A stretch of DNA of 33,289 nucleotides from Nitrospirota bacterium (GCA_016215115.1 JACRLN010000036.1:1-33289), one strand, 5' to 3'; positions 7,409 to 15,634 are shown, counted from the first letter of the stretch. Program-made: numbers and translations. Notes: generated by a model from the letters alone, not told the origin.

Positions 7409-8437
7409 ATGACGCCGCGTGAAATAATTCTGAAGGCCTTTGAGCAGGGCAAACCAGAGCGTGTCCCGGTAACGCTGTTTGGCGCCGGGATGTGGAGTAT
7501 CAAGGAATACGGCACTACTTTTAAAGACTTATCTCTGGATGCAGGAAAAATGGCTGATATGCTTGTAAAGATGTCCGGTAAGCTTATCTGTGATATGGTT
7601 TACGCAGGATCGGGCTATAATAATTTCCATGCTGCAGCGCTTGGAGGCGGCATCAAATTCAGGGAGATCGGCGCCCCTGACCTCGAGGCACACATAGTTT
7701 CAACAGAAGAAGATCTCATGAAACTGGACCTGTCAAAAATAGATTCAAATGAAGTTATTAATACGGTGAAAAAGGCCTTGAGATTGACGAAATCAAAGAT
7801 CGGGAGTGAATATGCTGTAACTATGACGGCTTGGGGGCCCTACACACTTGGCGCAAGGCTTGTCGGCGAGGAGACGATGATGAAGGCCACATTCAAGAAG
7901 CCTGATTTTGTACATAAAATTGTAGATTTTGCAACTGACTTGCTCATTCATCTCTACGAACCGGTTGTTTCGGACGGGACTCTTGAAGTAATCAGTATTG
8001 CTGACCCCACCGCTTCCGGTGATTTGATATCGAAAAAACAATTTGAGACATTTGCATTGCCTTATCTTAAGAAATTCAATGACTGGGCCAGATCAAAAAA
8101 CGTTCATACCCTTGTACACATCTGCGGCAATACAACAGACAGACTGGATCTTTTCCCGCTTACCGGAGCAAGCTGCATCAGCCTTGATCACAAGACCGAT
8201 ATCGCGAAAGCAAAGGAAGTATTACATGGAAAAATGTGTTTTGGAGGCAACGTTGATCCCGTTAAAATAATGCTCCAGGGCACCGTCGGACAAGTGGAGG
8301 ACGCATGTAGACAGGTGATCCAGACCGCCGGCACAGACGGCGGTTTTGTTCTCATGCCCGGCTGCGACATACCGCCAACCGTTCCTTACGAAAACATACA
8401 GAAATTTATGCAGATTGCGAGGGAATGGAAACTTTAA
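7409..8437 (+). CDS. UroD-superfamily corrinoid methyltransferase (MtaA/CmuA/MtoB-like), first copy
   Basis: This 342-residue protein has the uroporphyrinogen-decarboxylase fold. The zinc-ligand pattern of the MtaA/MtbA/CmuA group is present: H237-x-C239 in VHICGN and C319 in MPGCDIP. These enzymes move methyl groups between a corrinoid protein and a thiol or another methyl carrier, with zinc activating the thiol. The sequence also carries GPYTLGARLVG and FGGNVDP, as in that group. It is the first gene after the sigma-54 promoter, with ribosome binding site AAAGGAGG at ideal spacing. The real substrate cannot be read from sequence. Both coenzyme M transfer and O-demethylation of methoxy compounds are known for relatives. 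It is unlikely to act in heme synthesis. Confidence 0.85.
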   Translation: MTPREIILKAFEQGKPERVPVTLFGAGMWSIKEYGTTFKDLSLDAGKMADMLVKMSGKLICDMVYAGSGYNNFHAAALGGGIKFREIGAPDLEAHIVSTEEDLMKLDLSKIDSNEVINTVKKALRLTKSKIGSEYAVTMTAWGPYTLGARLVGEETMMKATFKKPDFVHKIVDFATDLLIHLYEPVVSDGTLEVISIADPTASGDLISKKQFETFALPYLKKFNDWARSKNVHTLVHICGNTTDRLDLFPLTGASCISLDHKTDIAKAKEVLHGKMCFGGNVDPVKIMLQGTVGQVEDACRQVIQTAGTDGGFVLMPGCDIPPTVPYENIQKFMQIAREWKL

Positions 8438-8556
8438 TGAGAGGAGGTGAGAGAGTCCTTTAACGCTTTCGATGAACAAGTGTTTTACAGATTTGGCAGG
8501 ATAGTGAATATTTAACAGCCCGTGATCCCTGAAAATCCGGGCAGAGGGAGGCAACA

Positions 8557-9000
8557 ATGTCAGATAAAAAAATGACACTTGAGGAAGTAAATGCGTACAT
8601 GAAAGAAAAGTGCGGCTTCGTGCCGAGAATGTTCCAGATAATAAATACGGTTACGCCTGACCCAGGGAGGACCTTCGCTGATTTCTACGCAAGCATTTTC
8701 GGAGACGGTGCGCTGTCAAGGAAAGTCAAAGAACTTATGTTTATGTCCGGAGGTGTTGGTTACTGCTCCCCAAGATGCATAATCCATGTGATCCCTGCAA
8801 TCAATGCAGGCGCTACTACAGGTGAAATATTCGAGGCCGCTTCCGTCGGAATGATCCTCGCAGGTTTTGTCCCCGGCGGGCCCGGCATCCCCTATGCATT
8901 TGAGTATGCCCTTAAATGCCTGGACATCGAGGCCAAATTCAGAAAAGGTGAAAAGTGGGAATACCTGCCACAGACCAAGTTTGACCACGGCGTTTTTTAA
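8557..9000 (+). CDS. AhpD/carboxymuconolactone-decarboxylase-like protein, first copy
   Basis: The 147-residue protein looks like the CMD/AhpD fold. It has a helix ending in LSRKVKELMFM, then Y-C-S-P-R-C-I-I-H, then the A-G-A-T-T-G-E-I-F-E-A helix typical of the family. The usual redox motif is C-x2-C-x3-H. Here the second cysteine is shifted by one, giving C-x3-C-x2-H with the first Cys-to-His distance unchanged. Family members are thiol peroxidase partners or decarboxylases. A role in thiol redox or in handling a methylated substrate is inference from position between methyltransferase genes. The ribosome binding site GAGGGAGG is clear. The 119 bases before it hold no gene. Confidence 0.75.
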   Translation: MSDKKMTLEEVNAYMKEKCGFVPRMFQIINTVTPDPGRTFADFYASIFGDGALSRKVKELMFMSGGVGYCSPRCIIHVIPAINAGATTGEIFEAASVGMILAGFVPGGPGIPYAFEYALKCLDIEAKFRKGEKWEYLPQTKFDHGVF

Positions 9001-9008
9001 GAATAACT

Positions 9009-9068
9009 GTAGGGGTAGGTTTTCGCAGGGGCAGGTTTCGTAAGGGCGGGTTTGAAACCCGCCCCTAC
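9009..9068. repeat. GTAGGGGCGGGTTT-type intergenic repeat inside the operon
   Basis: Three tandem degenerate units of the type (g)TAGGGG-AGGTTTcg end in a perfect hairpin, GGGCGGGTTTGAAACCCGCCC. It fills the 80-base gap before the MtrH-like gene. It could form a stable RNA stem within the transcript, separating expression of the parts or protecting mRNA ends. Confidence 0.6.
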
Positions 9069-9080
9069 TGAAGGAGCTTT

Positions 9081-10028
9081 ATGTTTGTTTTTTCGAGAGA
9101 ACAAAGAATTTTTAATATAAGCGGCATAAAAATAGGCGGACAACCGGGAGAAAACCCGCCTCTCCTGATTGCATCCATGTTCCATAACAAGGACCGGATA
9201 CTTCGGGACAGGAAAGGAGATTTTGACCGGCAGAAGGCAAAGGAATACATAAAAAGACAGGAAGATCTTTCAGTTTCTACAGGAATACCTTCGATGGCAG
9301 CTATGGTTGCAAATACACATGAAGAGGCTCAGATTTATATAGATTTCTATCTTGAGACAACGGACATGCCCTTTGGGATCGATATGTGGGTTGCCGAAAA
9401 GAGGGCAAAAGCAACTGAATACGTCGCAAAATTGGGGGTTCAGGACAAATTCCTGTACAACAGTATCACCCCATGGGATAAGGATATAAAGGGACAGGTT
9501 AACAGATTAAAAGACCTTGGAATAAAACACGTTGTCGTGCAGGCATTTAATGATAAAGACCAGTCGCCTTCAGGGCGGCTGACATCGCTTGAAAACATCC
9601 TTTCGCAGGGGGCTGACAGCTTTGAGACTATCATAGTTGATACATCTGTCATGAACCTTCCTGCTACATCTTTTTCGCTGATAGCAAACAGGATCATAAA
9701 AGAAAAAACCGGCCTTCCCTGCGGTGGCGCATATTCAAACGGCACCCATATGTGGCAGGCTTCAAAAGATATCTGGGGCCTCGACGGTTTCAGGACCATG
9801 GATGCGGTCGCACAGGGAATGGCATCAGTTCTCTGGAGCGATTTTAATTTTTACGGGCCTATTGTTACCGCACCGAGGATCTTGCCCGCGGTAGCGACCG
9901 CACACATCCTCCTTTCCATGCTTGTATATGATGAAACCAAAGCGGTCCCCGAAAATCCCTCACTGCCGATAAGGAAACATTTTTCAGACTTTCTTGGAAA
10001 ACTGTTTTCAGGGGAAGCGAGGAAATAA
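9081..10028 (+). CDS. MtrH-like methyl-pterin:corrinoid methyltransferase
   Basis: The 315-residue protein matches tetrahydromethanopterin S-methyltransferase subunit H. It has the N-terminal F-x-x-E-Q-R-I-F-N-I-S-G-I-K-I-G-G-Q-P-G-E signature, then DRKGDFDRQKA and YIKRQEDLSVSTGIP, with a TIM-barrel body. In methanogens MtrH transfers methyl from tetrahydromethanopterin to the corrinoid of MtrA. Relatives (for example MtoA of methoxydotrophic archaea) do the same with soluble corrinoid proteins. In a bacterium the pterin is presumably tetrahydrofolate, which fits the metF gene at 23.8 kb. No other Mtr subunit is nearby, so the partner should be the soluble corrinoid protein of this operon. 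Ribosome binding site GAAGGAG. Confidence 0.9.
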   Translation: MFVFSREQRIFNISGIKIGGQPGENPPLLIASMFHNKDRILRDRKGDFDRQKAKEYIKRQEDLSVSTGIPSMAAMVANTHEEAQIYIDFYLETTDMPFGIDMWVAEKRAKATEYVAKLGVQDKFLYNSITPWDKDIKGQVNRLKDLGIKHVVVQAFNDKDQSPSGRLTSLENILSQGADSFETIIVDTSVMNLPATSFSLIANRIIKEKTGLPCGGAYSNGTHMWQASKDIWGLDGFRTMDAVAQGMASVLWSDFNFYGPIVTAPRILPAVATAHILLSMLVYDETKAVPENPSLPIRKHFSDFLGKLFSGEARK

Positions 10029-10050
10029 TGTTTATGATAAAGGAGAATAT

Positions 10051-11073
10051 ATGAGTGAGACTATAACGCCGAGAGAACGGGTTTTAAAACTCTTTGCAGG
10101 GGAAAAGATTGACAGGCCTCCGTGTTTCAGCGGTATGGGAAATGTGACGGTAGAAGGGCTCAAAAAATACGGGTACAAATTTGCCGCCCTCCATTCCGAT
10201 GCGAAAATGCTGGCTGACGCCGCTGCTTCCACTTACAAACTCTTCGGATTTGAATGCGGCGTAATCCCCTTTGACCTTTGCGTTGAAGCAGAAGCGCTCG
10301 GATGTGAAATAAATGTATATGCACATCTTGATGATATCGTTTATCCCACGATCAAAAGGAAACTCATCCACAATGAGGATGAAATGGATATAACCGTTCC
10401 GTCAGACCTTACATCCCGGGGAAGGATACCGCTGATGCAAGAAGCCATCAGTATTATCAAGAAAGATATCGGCAATGAGGTTGCAATCGGCACGTATGTT
10501 CTCGGTCCGTTTACTCTTGCCGGACAGATCATGGAACTCAATGATCTGCTGAAGCTGTCTTTTAAAAAACCTGACAAGGTGGGAAAGTTACTCGATCTCC
10601 TTGCCGATGCTATTATCATGATCGCAAAAGAATATGAAAAGACGGGAATAGATTACATAACCGTAAGAGAGATGGGGGCCACATCGGATGTCCTGAGCCC
10701 GAGGGTTTTTAAAAACCTTATCCAGCCTTATCTCAAAAAGATATTTTCGGAATTGAAAGTCAATAACGTCCTTCATATCTGCGGGAAAACGAATGACATC
10801 GCGGGCTTCATGGTTGAGTCAGGGGCAAAGGCCATCAGTGTGGACCAGAAAAATGATGTCGCCGAAACACGGAAGAAGATAGGCAGTGAAGCCCTGCTGT
10901 TCGGCAATTATGACCCATACAATGTCCTCGTGTCGGGAACTACTTCCCTCGTAAAAGAGACTATGAGGAAATGTATTGACAATGGCGTAAGCGCTGTATG
11001 GCCCGGATGCGATATATGGCCTACAGTACCACCTGAAAATATTAAAGCCATGATGGAAGAGGTAATAAAATAG
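10051..11073 (+). CDS. UroD-superfamily methylcobamide:thiol methyltransferase (MtaA-like), second copy
   Basis: I start this 340-residue protein at ATG 10051 (MSETITPRER), which follows AAAGGAGAATAT. The frame is open upstream to 9994 but overlaps the preceding gene without a ribosome binding site. Zinc-ligand positions are H242-x-C244 (LHICGKT) and C320 (WPGCDIWPTVPPENIK). The region LLFGNYDPY...SGTTSLVKE closely follows the MtaA/MtbA pattern of methylcobamide:coenzyme M methyltransferases. It is clearly a distant paralogue of the protein at 7409. One of the two may face the methyl donor and the other the thiol acceptor. No experiment-independent way exists to tell which. Confidence 0.87.
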   Translation: MSETITPRERVLKLFAGEKIDRPPCFSGMGNVTVEGLKKYGYKFAALHSDAKMLADAAASTYKLFGFECGVIPFDLCVEAEALGCEINVYAHLDDIVYPTIKRKLIHNEDEMDITVPSDLTSRGRIPLMQEAISIIKKDIGNEVAIGTYVLGPFTLAGQIMELNDLLKLSFKKPDKVGKLLDLLADAIIMIAKEYEKTGIDYITVREMGATSDVLSPRVFKNLIQPYLKKIFSELKVNNVLHICGKTNDIAGFMVESGAKAISVDQKNDVAETRKKIGSEALLFGNYDPYNVLVSGTTSLVKETMRKCIDNGVSAVWPGCDIWPTVPPENIKAMMEEVIK

Positions 11074-11086
11074 AGGAGGTAACTTT

Positions 11087-11776
11087 ATGGCCACAGATGA
11101 AAAAAGACAGGAGATTCTCGACAAGTTAAGGAATGCGGTGATACAGTACGATGAAGATACGGCAAAAGAGGGAGCCCAGGAAGCACTTGATAACGGACTT
11201 GAGGGAAACGACGCTATATTCAATGGGCTTGTAAGCGGTATGGAGGAAGTGGGAAGGCTGTTTGAATCCCAGGAGTATTTCGTCCCCGAACTGCTCATGT
11301 GCGCCGACGCCCTTTACGCGGGACTGGACATATTGAAACCCCACGTAAAAAAAATGGACCTTGGTGTAAGAGGATCGGTTGTTATCGGAACTGTTGAAGG
11401 GGATGTTCACGACATCGGGAAAAATATAGTGAAGATGATGTTCGATGTAGCCGGCTTCACTGTGTATGACCTTGGCAGGGACGTCCCGCTCGATAAATTC
11501 GTGGAAGAGCAGATCAAGACAGATTCTGACCTTGTCTGTCTCTCTGCCATGATGACAACGACAATGGTCGGCATGAAAAAAGTAATTGATAATCTGAAGG
11601 CAAAAAACCCCAATATAAAGATCATGATCGGCGGCGCGCCGGTATCCCAGGACATTGCCGATAAGTGGGGCGCGGACGGTTACGCCAAAGATGCGAACAA
11701 TGCCCTTAAAGATGCAATTAATATGATCAGTTCATTGAAAAAGATGAAAGAAGAGGCAGAGAGCAAAGGAGGTTAG
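11087..11776 (+). CDS. methyltransferase corrinoid protein (MtaC/MtbC/MtoC type)
   Basis: The 229-residue protein has an N-terminal helical cap domain (about 1-92) with EVGRLFESQEYFVPELLMCADAL-type features, including the E-x-G-x-x-F and Y-F-V-P-E motifs. A Rossmann cobalamin-binding domain follows, in which D106-x-H108-x2-G111 (VEGDVHDIGKN) supplies the lower axial His ligand. The motifs S-A-M-M-T-T-T and I-G-G-A-P-V complete the binding site. It would be methylated and demethylated by the neighbouring methyltransferases as the central methyl carrier in the cytoplasm. Ribosome binding site GAGGAGG lies 13 bases after the previous stop. The length and motifs are normal for the family. Confidence 0.95.
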   Translation: MATDEKRQEILDKLRNAVIQYDEDTAKEGAQEALDNGLEGNDAIFNGLVSGMEEVGRLFESQEYFVPELLMCADALYAGLDILKPHVKKMDLGVRGSVVIGTVEGDVHDIGKNIVKMMFDVAGFTVYDLGRDVPLDKFVEEQIKTDSDLVCLSAMMTTTMVGMKKVIDNLKAKNPNIKIMIGGAPVSQDIADKWGADGYAKDANNALKDAINMISSLKKMKEEAESKGG

Positions 11777-12439
11777 ATGAATGATATTTTGCAAAAGGAA
11801 ATCCTCGGGTCAGGCGCTGATATTGTAGGTTTTGCTGATCTGAAAGGTTTTCTTGATGCAGATGTCGCCTACCTCCACAAGGCCATATCATTTGGTGTAT
11901 GCAAAAATTTAAATGAGAAGACCGTTCAATTACTGACCGCGCTTCAGAAAAAGGCTGTAAAAATTCTCAAAAAAGAGGGCTATAAATATCTCTGTATTCC
12001 GCCTGACTCTGACAGAACAATAAATACATTCGTATCTAAACTGTACCCGCTCTTTACGCACAAGAGCGCAGCCACATCCGCCGGGATAGGCTGGATAGGA
12101 AGAAATGGTCTGCTTATAAATCCAATCCACGGTCCGCGCCTTTCACTTGCGACTGTGCTTACAAATGCCCCTCTAAAAAACGGCACCCCTATCGAGGCCT
12201 GCCTTTGCGGTGACTGCAGGATGTGTATCGACCACTGTCCGTCCGGGGCGATTACCGGAAATGACTGGTCCAGAAGAAGACCGTTTGTTGAACTTGTCAG
12301 ATTGAGCAATTGCAATACTCATAAAAAGAAAAGTAAAGCTGTAAACGGCAAACCCAATTGCGGGCTATGCATCACCATCTGCCCCTATGGCAGGAAAATT
12401 AAAAAGGAAAAAAATGAAGGTTTTTTTGTAAATATATAA
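11777..12439 (+). CDS. short QueG-like (epoxyqueuosine reductase-related) Fe-S protein
   Basis: The start ATG directly follows the corrinoid protein stop, so translation is probably coupled (ribosome binding site AAAGGAGG). Of its 220 residues, the middle reads S-A-G-I-G-W-I-G-R-N-G-L-L-I-N-P-x-H-G-P, as in QueG. A two-[4Fe-4S] ferredoxin module follows: C-G-D-C-R-M-C-I-D-H-C-P and C-G-L-C-I-T-I-C-P-Y-G. QueG and the related reductive dehalogenases bind cobalamin and reduce it through these clusters. This protein is much shorter than QueG and lacks its C-terminal part, so tRNA modification is unlikely. By context it may pass electrons to the corrinoid protein. That role is inferred, not shown. 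Confidence 0.75.
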   Translation: MNDILQKEILGSGADIVGFADLKGFLDADVAYLHKAISFGVCKNLNEKTVQLLTALQKKAVKILKKEGYKYLCIPPDSDRTINTFVSKLYPLFTHKSAATSAGIGWIGRNGLLINPIHGPRLSLATVLTNAPLKNGTPIEACLCGDCRMCIDHCPSGAITGNDWSRRRPFVELVRLSNCNTHKKKSKAVNGKPNCGLCITICPYGRKIKKEKNEGFFVNI

Positions 12440-12474
12440 CCTTCTGTCAATATAGAAAGGGACATATTTCTAAT

Positions 12475-12611
12475 TAGAGCCTGTTTATAAATTCAACATT
12501 AAGACGTCATTCCCGTGAAAACGGGAATCCAGTAATTTTAGCAAGTCCTGGATTCCCGCTCAAAAAACTGCGGGAATGACGTCTTAATGTTGAATTTATA
12601 CACAGATTCTA
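12475..12611. repeat. MITE-like inverted repeat, copy 2, inside the operon
   Basis: The two ends pair almost perfectly over about 40 bases. The left arm runs TAGAGCCTGTTTATAAATTC and on through AACATTAAGACGTCATTCCCG; the right arm is the reverse complement with four differences in the outer dozen bases. An inner pair GGGAATCCAG/CTGGATTCCCG gives a second stem. It separates the QueG-like gene from the activator gene and would form a very stable RNA hairpin in the transcript. Confidence 0.85.
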
Positions 12612-12628
12612 ATTAAGGAGATTAACAG

Positions 12629-14602
12629 ATGAAAAAACATAAAGTGATCTTTCAGCCCTCAGGAAGGAGGGGCGAAGTGGAAGATGGGAAGACACTCCTT
12701 GAAGCTGCGCAGGCTCTGGGTGTTGATATTGAAGGTCTTTGCGGGAGCAAAAAGGTATGTGGAAAGTGCAAGGTCAGAATAGAAGAAGGCTATTTTGAAA
12801 AAGATAATATTGAGTCCGGAATGTACCATCTTTCTCTTATTACTGAAGCTGAAAAGAAGCACATAAAACCTGATGACGGTCCCGGGATACGCCTCGCCTG
12901 CACAGCAGAAGTGCATGGAGATGTAAAGGTTTTCGTGCCGGAACGTTCCAGGGCAGGCAAACAGGTCGTTCGCAAGGCGGCAAAGGAGCTATACATAGCC
13001 CTGGACCCCGCAGTGAAAAAGTATAATATCGAACTGGTCCCTCCAACACTTCATGATATGACAACAGGCGATAACGAAAGGATACTGAAGTGTTTGGAAG
13101 ATAACTATGGTCTGAAGAATCTCACCATCGATTATTTTGTTCTGAAAGAGCTTCAGGATGTTTTGAGAAAAGGTGAATGGACGGCAACTGTTACGGTATG
13201 GATGGACAGTGATATAATAAAAGTGGAGCCCGGATTTGTAGAAACGTGTTACGGGCTTGCAGTTGACATCGGCACCACAACATGTGTCGGTTATTTGACC
13301 GATCTGATTACAGGCAAGGTGGTAAATACGGAATCAATGATGAACCCGCAGGTCCCGTATGGCGAGGATGTCATGTCACGCATTACGTATGCGATGACCA
13401 ATCCGGCAGGACTCGAAACCATGCAAAAGGCCATCATTGACGGACTGAATGAGATTATTGAGAGAGCTGTTTCTGAAATTATTAAAGACGGTCCTAATCC
13501 CGGTTTTTCAATTGATGACCTTACTATAGTCTTCAACACTGCAATGCATCACATATTCCTCGGCTTTGATCCCGTGTACATAGGCCGTTCACCTTTCATA
13601 CCGGCAGTGCAGAATTCCATGAATGTTAAGGCACGTGATATCGGCTTAAAGATAAATCCGTCAGCCTATATCCATGTTCTGCCGATTGAAGCCGGCTTTG
13701 TCGGCGCTGATAACGTTGGAGTACTGATAGCTGAAGAGCAGTACAATCAGGATGAAATGGTGCTCGTCATCGATATAGGCACAAACGGTGAACTCCTTCT
13801 CGGAAACAGGAACAAGGTCTGCTCAACTTCCTGTGCAACAGGACCTGCATTCGAGGGTGCACAGATAAAGTTCGGCATGAGGGCGGCTCCGGGAGCTATC
13901 GAGGTAGTTCAGATCGACCCTGATACCAGGGAGCCCAGGTACAAGGTGATTGGAAAAGCGGACTGGCATTCACATCTGGAAAAAATAAATGCTAAAGGTA
14001 TATGCGGTTCAGGCATTATCGAGGTCGTTGCCGAGATGTTCAAGGCCGGTATAATAGACAAGTCGGGCAAGTTTGTCATGGATCTCAATACCCCCAGAGT
14101 AAGAAAAGGGGCTGACGGTAAACCAGAGTATGTCCTCGCATGGGCTGAAGAGACATCCATAGGCACCGACATTACAGTAACCCAGGGAGATGTAAGGGCG
14201 CTTCAACTGGCCAAAGGTGCGCTTTATGCAGGCGCCAAACTGATGATGAAGAGACTGGATGTTTCGGCAATTGACAGAGTTGTGCTTGCGGGCGCTTTCG
14301 GAAGCCATATAAGCCGTGAAGCTTCATTGACTCTGGGCATGTTCCCGGACTGTCCGATCGATAAAGTGTATGCGGTCGGAAATGCAGCAGGTGATGGCGC
14401 AAGGATGGCGCTCCTTAATAAGGATAAACGAATTGAAGCCGATTACAGGGCACGGTGGGTGGAGTTCATCGAGATCGCAACTGACCCGGCCTTTGAAAAA
14501 GAGTTTATGCAGGCAATGCATATACCTCACATGAAAGACAAATTCCCTAACTTGAAAGAGTTATTGAGCAAATCCGGTTGCAAGGTGGAGATAAAGGGAT
14601 GA
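12629..14602 (+). CDS. RACE protein: reductive activator of corrinoid methyltransferase (DUF4445/ASKHA)
   Basis: The 657-residue protein has an N-terminal plant-type [2Fe-2S] ferredoxin domain (C38, C44, C47, C91). A linker is followed by a large ASKHA-ATPase-like part beginning near residue 209 with AVDIGTTTCVGYL, then VIDIGTNGEL, EGAQIKFGMRA and LAGAFGSHI. RACE proteins use ATP to drive reduction of inactive Co(II) corrinoid to Co(I). This fits the corrinoid protein encoded just upstream; MtoD, MtvD and similar activators belong to the same group. The ribosome binding site TTAAGGAG is well placed. The gene overlaps the next by four bases (ATGA). Confidence 0.95.
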   Translation: MKKHKVIFQPSGRRGEVEDGKTLLEAAQALGVDIEGLCGSKKVCGKCKVRIEEGYFEKDNIESGMYHLSLITEAEKKHIKPDDGPGIRLACTAEVHGDVKVFVPERSRAGKQVVRKAAKELYIALDPAVKKYNIELVPPTLHDMTTGDNERILKCLEDNYGLKNLTIDYFVLKELQDVLRKGEWTATVTVWMDSDIIKVEPGFVETCYGLAVDIGTTTCVGYLTDLITGKVVNTESMMNPQVPYGEDVMSRITYAMTNPAGLETMQKAIIDGLNEIIERAVSEIIKDGPNPGFSIDDLTIVFNTAMHHIFLGFDPVYIGRSPFIPAVQNSMNVKARDIGLKINPSAYIHVLPIEAGFVGADNVGVLIAEEQYNQDEMVLVIDIGTNGELLLGNRNKVCSTSCATGPAFEGAQIKFGMRAAPGAIEVVQIDPDTREPRYKVIGKADWHSHLEKINAKGICGSGIIEVVAEMFKAGIIDKSGKFVMDLNTPRVRKGADGKPEYVLAWAEETSIGTDITVTQGDVRALQLAKGALYAGAKLMMKRLDVSAIDRVVLAGAFGSHISREASLTLGMFPDCPIDKVYAVGNAAGDGARMALLNKDKRIEADYRARWVEFIEIATDPAFEKEFMQAMHIPHMKDKFPNLKELLSKSGCKVEIKG

Positions 14603-14922
14603 CAAAGGTTATCGTAAATTCAGGCATCTGCGGTTTCTCGGTTACAATTGCAGCCGAAAAAGAGACCGGCAGAAAAATCCGTTTGTCTTTCGATACTGAA
14701 TGCGAGATGGTGTTAAAAATGCTCGAAGACATTTCACAGGTTGATACAATGTATGTTTTTTTGAATCATCTTGCTAATCCTGTTTACAGGTCTGCTGCAA
14801 AACATATAAAGCACGCGGCCTGTCCTGTGATGAGTGGGATCTTGAAAGCGATAGAGGTTGAGGCAGGGCTCGCTTTGCCCCGTGATGTACAGATCGAATT
14901 TATTAAAGATCAAGGGTTGTGA
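14599..14922 (+). CDS. small conserved protein of corrinoid methyltransferase operons (DUF6951-like)
   Basis: I start this 107-residue protein at ATG 14599, which overlaps the activator's stop as ATGA. The frame is open 21 bases further upstream but that start has no support. It begins MTKVIVNSGICGF and carries two further cysteines, at D-T-E-C-E-M and H-A-A-C-P-V-M-S-G-I. I associate this pattern with a small uncharacterised family, probably DUF6951, found beside corrinoid systems; that link is from memory and should be checked. The conserved cysteines could bind metal or a thiol. No membrane segment is present. Confidence 0.65.
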   Translation: MTKVIVNSGICGFSVTIAAEKETGRKIRLSFDTECEMVLKMLEDISQVDTMYVFLNHLANPVYRSAAKHIKHAACPVMSGILKAIEVEAGLALPRDVQIEFIKDQGL

Positions 14923-14932
14923 ATATTTCTAT

Positions 14933-15634
14933 ATGACAAGAGAATATTTAGGGATAACACTGATGGCCGTAACTTACCTGTGTTACGCGATCTTTTTATG
15001 GAGAATAATATGGCGTATTTTCCTCTTGCTGAAAATCCCCGGCGACCGGAACAAAGAATCTCTGCCCGTTTCCCAAATTGCACCGATGACGATACTGAGG
15101 GGAGTAAGGGATGTCCTCTTATTAACAAGACTTTTTCGGGTCAATAAGCTGTTATGGATAGGAGAGTGGATATTCCACTGGACTTTTCTTCTCGTAGTGA
15201 TGAGGCATTTGAAATATTTCCTTTTCCCTATCCCTGCTTTTGTATCAGGCTTTGATTCGTTAGGATTATTTGCGGGATACGTATTTTACCTGTCACTAAT
15301 TTATATCCTGATAGTAAAGTACAGGATAGAAAAGAGCAGATATTTTTCCACATATAATTTTTTTCTTCTCATCCTACTTATAATGATCGGCCTGACAGGC
15401 ATATTGATGAGAAATATCATGCGTCCTGACATCGTTGAGATAAAATATTTCGTTCTCAATTTATTAACATTTAATCCGGTATCCATACCGCAAAGCATGC
15501 TGTTCAATATTCACTTCAACATGACGCTGGTTTTTTTAGTTTCCCTGCCCGCTCACATCTTTGCCGCGCCTTATACAATATTGCATGCGCGTCAGTGTGA
15601 GGACAGGTTTGACCTTTTGATACATGAAAAATAA
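14933..15634 (+). CDS. NarI/HdrE/DsrM-like b-type cytochrome membrane subunit
   Basis: From the chosen start ATG 14933 the protein has 233 residues and about five membrane helices. Histidines suited to heme b ligation lie in W-I-F-H-W-T and M-R-H-L-K-Y, and in H-F-N-M-T near the last helix with P-A-H-I-F-A following. This is the nitrate-reductase-gamma (NarI) fold used in HdrE and DsrM to link cytoplasmic Fe-S subunits to menaquinone. The reading frame is open 75 bases further upstream inside the previous gene, but that stretch is hydrophilic and unlike the family. No clear Shine-Dalgarno. It overlaps the HdrD-like gene by 11 bases, so they probably form one complex. Confidence 0.8.
   Translation: MTREYLGITLMAVTYLCYAIFLWRIIWRIFLLLKIPGDRNKESLPVSQIAPMTILRGVRDVLLLTRLFRVNKLLWIGEWIFHWTFLLVVMRHLKYFLFPIPAFVSGFDSLGLFAGYVFYLSLIYILIVKYRIEKSRYFSTYNFFLLILLIMIGLTGILMRNIMRPDIVEIKYFVLNLLTFNPVSIPQSMLFNIHFNMTLVFLVSLPAHIFAAPYTILHARQCEDRFDLLIHEK

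Noticed and set aside
7409-11073. The two UroD-like genes as heme-synthesis hemE
   Set aside because: The H-x-C...C zinc-ligand pattern and the corrinoid operon context fit methyltransferases.
12460-12620. 9-base direct repeat TTCTAATTA as a target-site duplication around copy 2 of the repeat element
   Set aside because: The string is part of the inverted terminal arms (CTAATTAG is itself palindromic), so it is not good evidence for a duplication.
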